64,000 nt of DNA from Branchiostoma lanceolatum (lineage: Eukaryota; Chordata; Leptocardii; Amphioxiformes; Branchiostomatidae), in assembly GCF_035083965.1 (NCBI RefSeq), contig NC_089727.1:4345501-4409500 (forward strand), written 5' to 3'. Of this stretch, positions 10,711 to 21,710 are shown piece by piece. A program made the position numbers and the translations under genes. Each line of letters opens with the position of its first letter. The stretch's first letter is position 1. The notes below the pieces were generated by a model. That model was not told where the DNA came from. It ran no database searches and saw only the letters and a program-made list of their open reading frames with translations.

Positions 10711-13135
10711 TTAAAGTTCTTTGCCAAAAGTACATTTTCCAACAACAAGTCTTATTGTCCCTCTATTGTTGAGTTCCTGAAACGTTTCAAACTCCACTGG
10801 CATCTTGTGAGCTTTGTTGAACATTTTCCCGTCATAGTAATGGTACGGGACGCTCCGGTTCTTGTAGGTCGGCAGCGGGTAGAACCCGTACATGGAGATC
10901 CGGTCGCAGAACGTCGAGGCCAGGGCGAAGGTGTTCAGGCCGGTTGACGGGAGTCGAAACCGTTTGTGGAAGAGTTGCTTGTACATGCTGGGGGGTGGAG
11001 ATATTTGATAATGTAACAAGACAACACGACGTCGACGCCACGAAAAGCGACAAGTTAACCTTAACGCAATGCGACACAATCATCATCATAGCTTGTCGCT
11101 ATTTCTATATGCGACACAGAAATATAACAAATGGCCAGTTCGACTTTACGTTACGTAGACATGTTCCCTTAGTTTGCTTAGGCCATGTTGATTTGATTAT
11201 ATGGATGCCATCCTCTAGGGACCCCAAAACTGATGCAAGCGTGCGAATAAAAGAAGGTTTGGCAAAATAAGAAGTTACCTTCATTATTAAATCTACGTCG
11301 TCAGGAAGGATGAACAAAACTAAGCACACAAAGTATGGTGTATCGAAATATAGATTCTTCATTTTTTGTTCTTTCGAAACAAACTTCTTCTTTGACTTTG
11401 GAATTGACTTTGGCATTCTACAACATTGGTGTCCGTTTTCCGAAATATTTCTTTGGCAATTTACAGCATTTTTTTTTCTCATTTTGCAGCTGCTTTTATA
11501 CGTTTTACAGCATTTTTTTTTTTGAATGGACGAAAATTGATGCGCGCGCGGACGTCAACCATATAATCAAATCAACATTTTTCACTTTTCCTACTTTACA
11601 AGGCAAGTACTTACTACCCTTTGTTTCCCATGTAAGACTGGTGCGAAAACGCCGTCACAGCGTCGATGTTGTTCTCCTTGATGGCCTTGTCTATGGCCTG
11701 CATTTTCTTCTTGGACGGAGAGCCTGGAAGGGACAGCGAGTAGCTAAATATCATCCCTGGAGACTCTCCGAGACGGGCCAACGTGGCTTTTCTCTTCTTA
11801 CGTCTCAGACCGCCTGCAACTTGCCCCAGGCGTGCGCGGTTTATCGTGGTGAGGTTGGTGGTCTTCCCCACGTCCTTCGCGTAGGGAACAGTTGGCGGGA
11901 AATTGTTCCGAATGACGAACTCGTGCGCGTCGATCTCCGCGCCGCAGCCGCTGTCCAGCAGTATCCCCCCGTTTCCTATCAACGCGCATGTCCGGTAACG
12001 TTTGATGGGGGTGTGCGTGACGTCACAACGCTTTTTCGACTTGAGAAGTGTGAACGATTTTGTGTTGCATTTTTCCATGAAGACGTCCAGGTCTGAGAAA
12101 TCTATGATGTGTCTTCTCGGGGAAAAGTACTGCCTTGTGATTTGCCTGTATGGGAAATATCATAATAGATGACACGAGTCTTGATAACATCAAGTAACCA
12201 TCTTTACTAAAATGTTAATCTCCAAGTAGATTTTTAGGATGGCAAGACAGTATCCATAAGACGAAACAGTAGCCGGATTGGCCCTGGATACTGTGGCCCA
12301 ATGGGTACTGTCCTGCCAACCCAAAGATCTGCTTGGAGATTACTAAAATGTCATGAAAGCGTGAATGTTGGTGTAGATGGATATGATTGAAACAGCTCAG
12401 GAGTTAAAACGTATTTTGTCAAATTTAATCTTCCAAATGCCATACTATTAGGAAAACGACAGCATTTTTACAATAACGCCAAATCGCATGCAAAGAAAAC
12501 TTACGTCAAAGGTAGAACTTCTTTGCCACTTTCACAAATCCTTAGACAAAAACCTTTCAGAGATCGTCTGTAGAATTCGATAGATTATAAACTATAGATT
12601 GTTTACGTCTGTACTTTCCATGCTGTATATCAAAAGCAGCTGTATAAACTGTCCAGAGTAATGCTTCGGTCCCATTTCCAACCCGGGGCCCGGCCGGGCT
12701 GTTTGCAAAAACGAAACATAAAAAAATGCATATCAAGAAAATACACAAAAAATATGGTTAGGAGTATTCTTTATGTTTTGTGTCTTTTCTTGTCTTTTAT
12801 ATCATATTTTTCGTTCCAGCAAGCTGCCCGACCGGGCCCCGCTTTGGAAATGTGACCTAAGTATAACTTACTGTAGCTCCCGAACTGACGTCATGTTGAA
12901 ATGCGCAATGACGTCATCCATGACTCGGTCCTCCGGACTTCTAACCTCCATCGTCGTTTCAGAACTTTGTGTACTATTGTTTGATGACGTCAATCTCGTC
13001 ATGTTCAGAACACGGGGGATCATGACGGGGAACTCAAATGCACCTTTGTTGTCCCACACGACGTAAGAAGTCAGCAGGATCAGGCAGAACACAACCGCCG
13101 TGAACTCCTTCCAATCCACCATCGTTGCCTTAAAC
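10711..13135 (-). CDS. ST8Sia-type sialyltransferase (GT29), 373 aa
   Basis: Four coding exons on the minus strand join in phase: 12872-13122 (ATG at 13122), 12505-12567, 11615-12145 and 10711-10987 (TAA). The product is a type II Golgi protein of about 373 residues. A short cytoplasmic end is followed by a membrane anchor (FTAVVFCLILLTSYVVW, about residues 7-23) and a stem with NMT and NST glycosylation sequons. The sialyl motifs are all present: L (CALIGNGGILLDSGCG onward, about 158-202), S (LPSTGLNTFALASTFC, about 294-309), III (HYYD, 331-334) and VS (H342 and E347). Motifs L, S and III resemble alpha-2,8-sialyltransferases, which transfer sialic acid from CMP-Neu5Ac to sialylated glycans. 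The exact linkage cannot be read from sequence. The third exon ends at a double donor, so 372 or 373 residues are possible. The exon containing the ATG starts at 13135, after an acceptor. Confidence 0.9.
12218..12340. mobile_element. TA-flanked foldback with CTCCAAG..GCTTGGAG ends
   Basis: The ends ATCTCCAAGTAGAT and ATCTGCTTGGAGAT form an imperfect inverted repeat, flanked by TA. Partly complementary arms lie around GACAGTATCCA and TGGGTACTGTC. It shares only its terminal 12-14 bases with the foldbacks at 17464, 20289 and 24502. It lies in an intron of the sialyltransferase gene. Confidence 0.65.
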
Positions 13136-13139
13136 CTGT

Positions 13140-14411
13140 ATCAAAGGCATCCAGAGCATTTTATGAGGTTTAAAACCTGAATTAGAAAAATTCAAATTTC
13201 TAGACATTCCTACACATGGTAAGTTTCAATAACACTATACCATTACATATCGATATTAAAGGAGCAAAGATACGATGTCGTTGTGTGGTGAGAACTGATA
13301 GAAAATCCAAGCCCTAATAGACTGATCCTGACTGTCCATCACAACTAGCTGTTCGACCAATGAGAGAGTGACTGCATGTCCGTCAAATACTTGCATTTTT
13401 ATGTTTAAATTTTGCATTTCTACGTTTTGACTGGAACACTTTTCACGCCGTGGCTATTGACAGCATGTTCCTGTCAATATTGCAAAAGATTTGCACAGGT
13501 ATTAGAATGAATTGTTAAGCTCCCATTCGATGAAGTGCAATTTACTTTTATCTTCTTCTTCTCCTTTTCATCCTGAAGGACGATCGGTTCAGCGTAATAC
13601 TTTTATCTCCTCTGGCTCATTCCCCGTCGTCGAGGATTAGTGGGAAGGGCAGGCCCTCTGATGGCTGAACAGTCCTATCCTGGAGAGGCATGCTCGCCCA
13701 CATCGCTCATTATTATTATTCGACAAATACACTGTAAGGCAACAACTTTTATTGAAGAGCGAGTCTGGAACATTGATCTATAAGTATTCTATATGCTTTA
13801 ACATAACAATGATAACTAAATACTAGTGACTTTTATATTCACTAATGTGCGAATTGATTACATGTACATGTTTTAAAATCTATTCACAAAACAGCAAACA
13901 TCATGACAAAAGAAGCAAGACAAAGTGACTGCGGACTCATTCATTTATTTATGAACGGGGTCTTATATTCTCGCCGTCACTTGTAACGTTACAGCATGGA
14001 AAATAGAATAGTCATAACAAGACAATCAAACATGTGAAATAAGAAATACACAGTTGATACACATGCATGTATTACACATTTGCTACGTGATGATGGTTCG
14101 GTTTTGCATGTGTGATGCCGGAATTATGATAGATAAATTGCTTCACATAGGTGGATATAGGAAGAAAACATAATTAATGATATCAGAGATGAGAAGATGT
14201 TTAGACCACATCCGTGGTGGCATGGATTAGACAGTAAACTATAACTTTTTCTTTCATCATGGCGTACGACTTTACCCTGTATATCTAACGTTACTTACAG
14301 TTTCTTTTTTACCAGAGACTGAGCCTGGTTTGGATGGAAATTTGATCTATAGCTATTGAAATAGTGTGTAAATGGGGAGGGGCATACTTTGTATACATGT
14401 TATGCACTCAC
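13140..14411 (-). other. Presumed first intron of the sialyltransferase gene
   Basis: No coding sequence is visible. The stretch 13165-13310 resembles 38100-38270 (both contain GATGTCGTTGTGTGGTG after a related 100-bp lead), so at least one dispersed repeat lies here. The rest is unremarkable AT-rich DNA. Confidence 0.4.
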
Positions 14412-14525
14412 CTGGTTGGTTCGAATCCTTCCCTCTGTGGGCGCAGGGTCAACTGAGGACAGCTTAGACCACTGCTGCTCCGGCATTAGTCTGAAAGTAG
14501 TCCTGATCCGCCATCTTTAGCTTTA
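14412..14525 (-). other. Putative non-coding 5' exon of the sialyltransferase gene, with a small upstream ORF
   Basis: On the minus strand a strong donor, CCAG|GTGAGT, ends an exon at 14412. It would splice to the acceptor TTGATACAG at 13136, 13 nt before the ATG of the sialyltransferase. The transcription start is not visible; about 14520-14640 is plausible. The exon holds an ATG in good context (AAGATGG, at 14514) opening a 16-codon ORF that ends with TAA at 14464, a candidate upstream ORF. The pairing of donor and acceptor is inference. Confidence 0.45.
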
Positions 14526-14776
14526 GAAAGGAAGAAATCTCTTGTCAGTGTTAAGATATAAGAGCGTATTACGACAACACCGGCCTGGTGAAAGGGCACG
14601 CTGCCACGCAACACCGCTCAGTGTTTAAATTATTAAAACGCCGGATGGACTGGAACAACCCGTTCTACTTTGGAAGACAATGCGGTCGGATATGTGCTGC
14701 AGTTTGAGTCAGCCCCGCTAGAGGCGCTGGTAAACAAATGTAGACCGATGAATTCACAATCATGAGCCAGGAGGCT

Positions 14777-15175
14777 GGAGCGGAGCTTGGGTAGCGGACT
14801 AAAGCTAAGAAGGCTAGACTCCTGGCGAGGAGCGGAGCTTGGGTAGCGGACTAAAGCTAAGAAGGCTAGACTCCTGGCGAGGAGCGGAGCTTGGGTAGCG
14901 GACTAAAGCTAAGAAGGCTAGACTCCTGGCGAGGAGCGGAGCTTGGGTAGCGGACTTAGCTAAGAAGGCTAGACTCCGTGGCGAGGAGCGGAGCTTGGAC
15001 TCCTGGCTTGGGTAGCGGGCTAGAGCTAAGAGAGCTGGACTCATGGCGAGGAGCGGAGACGGGTAGCGGACTAAAGCTATTATAAGAGGGCTAGACTCCT
15101 GGCGAGAAGCGGAGCTTGGGTAGCGGACTAAAGCTATTATAAGAAGGCTAGACTCCAGGCGAGGAGAAGGGACGG
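14777..15175. repeat. 52-bp tandem repeat array
   Basis: About eight units of 52 bp begin GGAGCGGAGCTTGGGTAGCG and include ACTAAAGCTAAGAAGGCTAG. The first units are near identical; later ones carry small insertions (TTAT before AAGA) and deletions. The array starts about 250 bp upstream of the putative first exon of the sialyltransferase gene. The long minus-strand ORF through it is an artefact of the repeat. Confidence 0.9.
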
Positions 15176-15269
15176 CGGTCGGGAGTGGTGCCCTTGGGGC
15201 GTCGAGCTCTCGGCAATTGATGACCGTTCCTCTCCTCATACGGAGGGCCTGGAGGAAGGGGACGCATTC

Positions 15270-15775
15270 TGAGTGGTTTCTCTCTTTATTTTTTTACTTT
15301 GCCGGTAAGGTTATGTTTTCGCCAGAGTTTGATTGCATGTCTGACTGTGTGTCTAACGATAACTCAAGAATGCCTCATGGATGGATTGTCATGGTATGTG
15401 GGTAGGTCTTCTTTAGACCTCGAAATGATTAGATTTAGTCATGAGGAAAAAAACTGAATCTGAATTTCAGATTTTGGGCCCCCTAGCGGCTTACTATGGT
15501 GCTGCATTGGAACTTCCGGGTTTGATATCTCGTGTTTTGGAATGCTATGGTCATGATTTTTAAGTGGTAGAAAGCTCTTGCGAGGGAGAGTAAGTCGTGT
15601 AGGTTTGGAACCCCTAGCGGCCTTTCAAGAAACTACAGGAGCCGATTTTGTTTCAAACTTTGAAAGAGAATAACTCTAGAAGGTGTCGGCGAATCGTCAT
15701 GATTTTTGGTATGTAGATAGCTTGAGTACTGTTTTACTTGATGCATCTCTTTTTCGTGAAGGAAAGCCAAACTTA
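15270..15775 (-). mobile_element. Dispersed repeat, same family as 45260-45670 and 49018-49415
   Basis: In reverse orientation this stretch shares with the two distal copies the strings GAGTTATTC(C/T)CTTTCAAAG, CCGCTAGGGGgCCCAAA and CTCAAAAATCA-like blocks, and the conserved order of GCCGCTAGGGG-type segments. It has no coding capacity; the class is unknown to me. Confidence 0.5.
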
Positions 15776-15992
15776 GCCTTTACCAGGCTCCGCGGATCGC
15801 TGGGAAAATAATAGAAATTGGCCACATGGAGTGAATAGTATGCCAAGCGTAGTTAGCTATACAGAGAAGGTCAATAGCCGACCAACCCTATTGACCTTCC
15901 CTGTATAGCTGACTACCCTTGGCATACTATTCACTCCATGTGGCCAATGTCTACTATTTTCCCAGCGATCCGCGGAGCCTGGTAGTAAAGGC
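15776..15992. mobile_element. Long foldback MITE, TA-flanked
   Basis: A 217-bp palindrome with arms of about 100 bp pairs GCCTTTACCAGGCTCCGCGG with its complement, broken by single-base differences. The arms include CACATGGAGTGAATAGTATG and complement. TA flanks both ends. There are no ORFs. Confidence 0.75.
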
Positions 15993-16879
15993 TAAGCCAA
16001 AATATGGTTAGATTTCTTAGTCATCCGCGGTACGGCCTGGATCACGTTCGGTCTGGATGACGGATGTTGGTGACTTTGATTTTGATTTGATTGATTCGAC
16101 TGTAAAAAGTACAGTCAGGGCTACCCAACTAGCCAAATGCTATTACAAAGAGTTAGCCCTGGGAACAGTATTCATTACAAACGTTCACAGAGTTCATCAC
16201 AAACGTTCACAAAGCACGCCAAACAGATACATAAAAACGCCAAGCTAAAAGCATAGAAGTAACGTTAACAAACTTTGAAAAAAAAAACAAGACTAAGCGC
16301 CTATGGTAAAAATGCACGAGACTAAACAATACGTAAAATTGTTGACAACTCAAAGCCAAAACTTAGGTTTACAGTACGTACTAGGTTACTTGGGTTATAC
16401 AATACTTTGAACTGGAACTCTCGGCTACGAGAGGGTGAAGTCCACTCGAGGGTTGTATAACGTTACCATTGTTCCCGCGGCACCGATGTTTACCCGCTGT
16501 CAAGTACAAAGGAAGAACGTTACGCAACGACGTTACGCAACGACGTTACGTTGACAGAAGGTCATTGACTTGGGTCATGATGTTAGACAAAGTTCATCTA
16601 CTGATATCGTAGCCTCCACCAGGCCTTCCTACGGGGGTGTGGATCGTAGAATTCGGCAAAAAAGGGAATAATTGATCAGAAGAGTCAGTCCACGGTAAGG
16701 TAGATGCAAATGAAACCCTCTGGTGACCAAATAAGCTTCCCTGGCGAATATTCTCCCTATAGCCAGCGTAGTTAGTCTAGTAGAGACTACTGATATCGTT
16801 GGACGGGGCTCAGAGGGAGGTATGGATAGAAAAATTTGAATGAACTTGAAAATCAAAAGTAGTCAACGTTGGTTGTCTG

Positions 16880-16950
16880 TCCATCTGTCTGCCTTATGTC
16901 TGTCTGTCTGTCTCTCTCTCTCTCCCTTCCTCCCTCCCTCCCCCTCTCTC
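16880..16950. repeat. Polypyrimidine microsatellite (TCTG/CT)n
   Basis: A run of TCTG, CT and CCCT repeats. The flank after it, GATCAGCGTAACTCGAGAAG, resembles the sequence after the GTCT array at 22.98 kb (CAGCATAACTCAAGATCC), so the microsatellite belongs to a dispersed repeat. Confidence 0.7.
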
Positions 16951-17463
16951 TTTCTGTGATCAGCGTAACTCGAGAAGCTGTAGATGGATCCTTCAATATG
17001 ATATTTGGTTGATGGCTGGTAAGGGTCAGAAAAATGAAGGTCAAGTAACGGGCCCTAGCGTACTGAATGTCATGTTTCTCGCCATACCTCGCCTTACAGG
17101 TGTCTCACGCACACATACATACACATACACACACTCACACACTCGCACATACCGTCATGACGACAGATAAGTTAACGTTACACACAAAAAGAGGCAGTTG
17201 CTGCTTGGCAGGAGTGGGTTGGTGGGTGCTTTTATACTCCAATTAAAAACGAGGCAGTTGCTGTCGTTGTTGTTGTGCCTTTATACAAAGACAGGCGGGA
17301 TATTTACAAGCCAAACTATTCTTCACCCCCTTAACAAAAAAACAAAAACAATCAGAAAAAGATAACTCACACGCATCAGTCTTAGCTCATTGACTCGTGC
17401 CTACATCCACATAATCACATCAACATGGCCTTATCATAATCACATTACCGCTGAAAAAACCTA

Positions 17464-17659
17464 CTCTCCAAGCAGAGGAGTGGGTCCGGCAGGTTTTTGA
17501 CGTGTTTTTAGGCGTTTTTTGTCGGGCTTTCTACTTTGTCATGGTATCTTTCTATCTTTATCTTAAAGATAGAAAGATACCATGACAAAGTAGAAAGCCC
17601 GACAAAAACGCCTAAAAACACGTCAAAAACCTGCTGGACCCACTCCTCTGCTTGGAGAG
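17464..17659. mobile_element. Near-perfect 196-bp foldback with CTCTCCAAGCAGAG ends
   Basis: Arms of about 97 bp are almost exact complements, from CTCTCCAAGCAGAGGAGTGG through TTTGTCGGGCTTTCTACTTT to the centre and back. TA flanks both sides. It shares the terminal 13 bases with the elements at 20289 and 24502, while its arms are unrelated to theirs. Such high arm identity indicates a young insertion or strong gene conversion between arms. Confidence 0.8.
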
Positions 17660-17700
17660 TAGAGTAAACCTCCATTGAGTGAGACGGGTGTTGGTTGACA

Positions 17701-17800
17701 TACACATCCTGCACGTGCGCCCTGCGCGGGAGGTGACCCTGCTCCACGGGCCGCCGCCTCACGTGCAGAGTCCGCCTTATATAACTACACGGAGGTGAAT
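17701..17800 (+). promoter_or_regulatory. E-box/TATA module, copy 1
   Basis: TACACATCCTGCACGTGCGC opens a GC-rich stretch with CACGTG at 17712 and 17760 and a perfect TTATATAA at 17777-17784, followed by GGAGGTGAA. The same order of elements recurs at 18569-18660. No conserved coding sequence lies downstream before the (TG)n repeat. Promoter function is inferred. Confidence 0.4.
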
Positions 17801-18054
17801 GGCCGTTTGACCGTGTAACGGTTACACAGAGAGCGAGGGAGAGGGGGAAGAAAGGGATGAAAGTGAAAGTGATCTTAAACCAGTTTTAGCTCTGACACTG
17901 AAGAGCTACTCTTCCACTGGCTGTTACAGAGATGACAGGCGCTGTGTACCGTATATGCAAGTTCATTGTATAAGGGGAAATTCCCCGAGCTCTTTTCGAC
18001 AAGTACAATAAACAGTGGACCACGGCTTAACGTCCTGTCCTTTCCAGTAGCGGG

Positions 18055-18055
<1 letters not shown>

Positions 18056-18123
<68 letters not shown>

Positions 18124-18148
18124 GTGCGTGTGTGCGTGCGCGCGTGTG

Positions 18149-18190
<42 letters not shown>
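18056..18190. repeat. (TG)n microsatellite
   Basis: About 130 bp of TG repeats, interrupted by CG-containing units at 18119-18150. The threonine/histidine-rich or cysteine/valine-rich ORFs across it are low-complexity artefacts. Confidence 0.95.
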
Positions 18191-18191
<1 letters not shown>

Positions 18192-18568
18192 TGTGAGCAT
18201 GTGGGGTGGGGTGGGTGTGTATACTAAACGGCCAACTCTTTGTCTGCGTACATACAAGTCGACCCATATTAAAGATGGATGTCACTTTTGTCAGATTAAC
18301 AAAATCATTTTGAAACTGAATAAAGGAGTAATATCCAGTCATTTCCATTGTTTAAGAGTTGATTATAAAAGAAGAAGAAGAACTTTATTGCGCGACAATT
18401 GTAACGGGTACAAAATATGGCAATTTGTAGATACATAACAATCGACTATTTCTAATATTTAACAGTTTCAAAGAACTTATCTATAACGTGAATAACAATC
18501 GATCTAGTAATGTGCATTCTAATGCCTAAAACAGTATACATATACACTGCCAGGTATGCTAAAGGCTG

Positions 18569-18730
18569 TACACATCCTACGCGTGCTGTGGGAGCCGTTC
18601 CACGGGTCCCTTCCTCACGTGCGTTTTTCCACCGTTATATAACGTCCCGAAAGGTGAACAGTCGGGTCAGGGCGCCCGACGTTCTGTTTATACCGCACAT
18701 ACCGGCGGCACGTGACCGCCGTGCACGTGC
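18569..18730 (+). promoter_or_regulatory. E-box/TATA module, copy 2
   Basis: TACACATCCTACGCGTGCTG, a CCACGGG block, CACGTG at 18616, TTATATAA at 18635-18642 and AAAGGTGAA follow in the same order and nearly the same spacing as at 17701. Two more CACGTG boxes lie at 18709 and 18724. Expected downstream transcripts are unknown; the next 7 kb shows no conserved coding exon. Confidence 0.4.
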
Positions 18731-20288
18731 GGAGTTGTTTACCAAGGCGTTTGACGAATGTAGCCACTTGTTACAAACATTGTTATTTTTGTACGAGAAG
18801 GCTTGGATTAATAGTAGCATGATACTCAATGTCCATATATGGTAACGTGTTAGACATCGTTCGCGAGATGCAATGGATGGAATGGTCCCGTATTTATTAT
18901 TAAGCTGTAATGACCCACCCCGAGGTGTATATACATGTAGTGTCATAAGGCCTGGTCATTTGCTATAACCACCTAATAAAATCACAGAGTGAGCAACGCG
19001 AATTTTGTTTTAGATGTCGAAATAACATTTGTTCACGAATTATGGGTGTCCTGATTGTGTGTGGGTGTCCGCACGCGTAGTTATATTTCATTGTCAATCT
19101 AGAATATATTTCCTAGACGGTGTGTTTTTAGAATATATCCTGTAGCGTGACTATATAGCTACGGTTTTTTTTCTCCTGTGGCTTGCAATTGTTTCACTTC
19201 TGATGCACTGGAAATCACTGTTAATATTGTTGTTTTGCTACCCATGTTTCTTATCTTGTTATCTCGTTCGAGTTAACCATATAGAGTTTTGGGTAGGAGG
19301 ACTGTTGCAGCGCCCTGGCTGCTCTATTTCTGTCCACGGGCCTCATATGAATATGAAAAACGGCGGAGAGATGCGTCATGACTCTGACTTGATACTGGAT
19401 ATGTATAAAGTACCGACGCACTAACCATTAGCGGGTTCCGACTGACTGCACGCGTATTAAGGCTGCGCCACGACGCCATCATACAGAGCGCACGTGACGG
19501 CGCCCCCACGTGTGCGCAAGACATGTAGAAAGATGACAGGTAGAGGTAGAAAGCTTTTACCGGCAGTGCTCAGCTGCGGCGGAAATCCAAGTTCAAAGTC
19601 AAGAGAGTGAATTTGAGCTTAAGTCAGGATTTACAGTATGCATGTATATAGCAGTGTAAACCATACCAGCGGGTTACGGTGACCCTGTGAAAATAACAAG
19701 TCTAAGCCGCTGTTTATTCACCAATGGGACCACGGTAACAGAAGAATGGCGCGAAATAGCACAATATAGAAGGGTCTATTGGGGGTTACCAGCACAAGTT
19801 ATTGGAGGTTATGTGTTGTTCGTCTCTTAGATAGCTGAGGTGGAGACTCGAAATAATCAAACAATCGAATGCTATTTAAATCGATACAGCAAATACATTT
19901 TGCGGTTATTATTTGATAAAGCCTGTGTTACATATTCAGGACCGTACCTCAACCTTTCCCCGAAAAAACTACCCAAAATACGAACAAAGTTCTTTGAGCA
20001 TTTGTTCAGGTCATTCGGCTGTAATTAAAGAGCACAGCAATTAAGGTGGCAGCGGGTTGGGAGCTTTCTGACCAGTTTTTAGGCCACGCCTATCTTTTGC
20101 GACGACCATGTTACAATATGTCACAAACAGTTTATGATTTACTGACGAATGCCAATCAAACATGGAACACATGATAACATTTTGGGTAATATTTAACGAA
20201 ATTCTGGACTCTTCACAAACGTTTGATTCATTACTTTTGGGGGGGGGTAATATTCTAGTTTGATTGTTTGAAATTTCCTATTTTGCTA

Positions 20289-20396
20289 TTCTCCAAGCAG
20301 AGGTCCCGGTCGGAGGATAGCAGTTTATTACGGAGGCAGTCAGCCGTAAGAAATCTGGGCCACTAATATCCCCCGACCGATCCTCTGCTTGGAGAA
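20289..20396. mobile_element. Foldback with TTCTCCAAGCAGAG ends, TA-flanked
   Basis: A 108-bp element with ends TTCTCCAAGCAGAGGTCCCG and CGATCCTCTGCTTGGAGAA and TA duplications. Paired inner blocks are GGTCGGAGGAT/ATCCCCCGACC-like and TTACGG/CCGTAA. Only the terminal motif is shared with its relatives at 12218, 17464 and 24502. Confidence 0.7.
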
Positions 20397-21015
20397 TACT
20401 ACATTAATTTTGTGCGTCCACTGCACTTTCACCTGTCGTTTACACACCATTTCATTCTTTGATTGTGCGTTTCTTAAAATGGTGCGACAGCTCCCTCGAC
20501 CACCATGATTAAACGAAAAGGGTCGTTACACACGTGTTGCCACAAGCGTTTTCCAAACATAGCACCCACCGGTGACCCGTCCATTGTGTGCCGTGTCAAC
20601 AGGTGGTGGTTGGGGACCAACTTTAGACGGAGCCTCGGGCAATTCTGTTGTGTAACATCGGCGTTGACAAATCTTCTTCATGACCAAGTTTTCAGTGATA
20701 CATTGGAACATATTATTCAAAATATTGTTGCGTAACGTATTGTTTTGTGAGAGCTTTGAGATTCATAATCATACTACTCTCATTTGAATTCTAATCTTCA
20801 GTAAATCTACCGAGCTTTTTAGGATAGTCTCCAGTAAGCAGATGTCTGTACTTGATGCCCTCTTCGGAATGTACGTTTTGACCTCGATGGTTGTAAATAT
20901 AAAAAATTGACAATTGAAAAAAAGGCGGTGGTATTTGTCTATTTCTGCGTCAGTCGTTCGATCGTTCTGTCCATGGCAAATTGCATGTACAACTGCACAA
21001 GAGTCGGAACTGTTG

Positions 21016-21580
21016 TTATTGAGGATGTAACGTAACCTCGTTTTATCCCGCCGTGCTCGGAAAGCCAGCGTCACAATGTCAACGACCTTCGACCGACTTT
21101 GTTGATCGCCAGAAGGTCATCGCGATCGAACACTAGTGATTTCAAAGCGAATCCAATGTATCTTACGTCTCTACGAGTAACTTGTTTCAACCTCAATGCA
21201 GACGTGCTTTTGGAAAGGTTAATTCCATGCCAACAGTGTACCTCAGCGACATATATAATGGCAATTTGAACACACCGAACCACGTTCAAATGTTCGGAAG
21301 GTAATCGACATCGCAAGAGTTCTACACATTATTTCCGTACACAATATAAAGCACTGACCAACAAGCTTTTGGTCAGTCCTCTGATCCTTTTCAATAATGT
21401 GTAGAAGTAGTTACTGTTATTGAGGATGTGCCATGACCTCGTTTTACCCCGTGCTCCGCAAAAGTCAGCTCACACTGTCAACGACCTTGAGCTTCCGCCG
21501 AATTTGTTGATCGCTAGAAGGTCATTGGATAATAACAGTTAGTAATGTCAAAATCGCCAGAGAATCCAATGTAGTTTACG
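21016..21580. repeat. Diverged ~400-bp-offset duplication
   Basis: The stretch 21016-21170 recurs at 21415-21580. Both contain TATTGAGGATGT, CCTCGTTTTA, TGTCAACGACCTT, TTGTTGATCGC and AATCCAATGTA in the same order with spacing differences. Non-coding. Confidence 0.55.
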
Positions 21581-21710
21581 CCGTAAATGTACCCTGTTAC
21601 ATTGCACGGGGCTCGGTGACCTGCAAACATAGACCTCTTCCTACAAATCGCGCAGTGACCCAGAAGATTACTCTCCAAGCAGAGGTTGGGAGTTGGGAGG
21701 GCGGACATCA

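Noticed and set aside
11335..12096. 253-codon plus-strand ORF
   Set aside because: Antisense shadow of the sialyltransferase motif-L exon; the minus strand holds the conserved GT29 motifs.
14814..15239. 141-codon minus-strand ORF, Ser/Pro/Leu-rich
   Set aside because: It lies wholly in the 52-bp tandem array, and its repeats are those of the DNA units. There is no domain or splice context.
17875..18438. Thr/His-rich and Cys/Val-rich ORFs on both strands
   Set aside because: They translate a TG/CA microsatellite and have no coding support.
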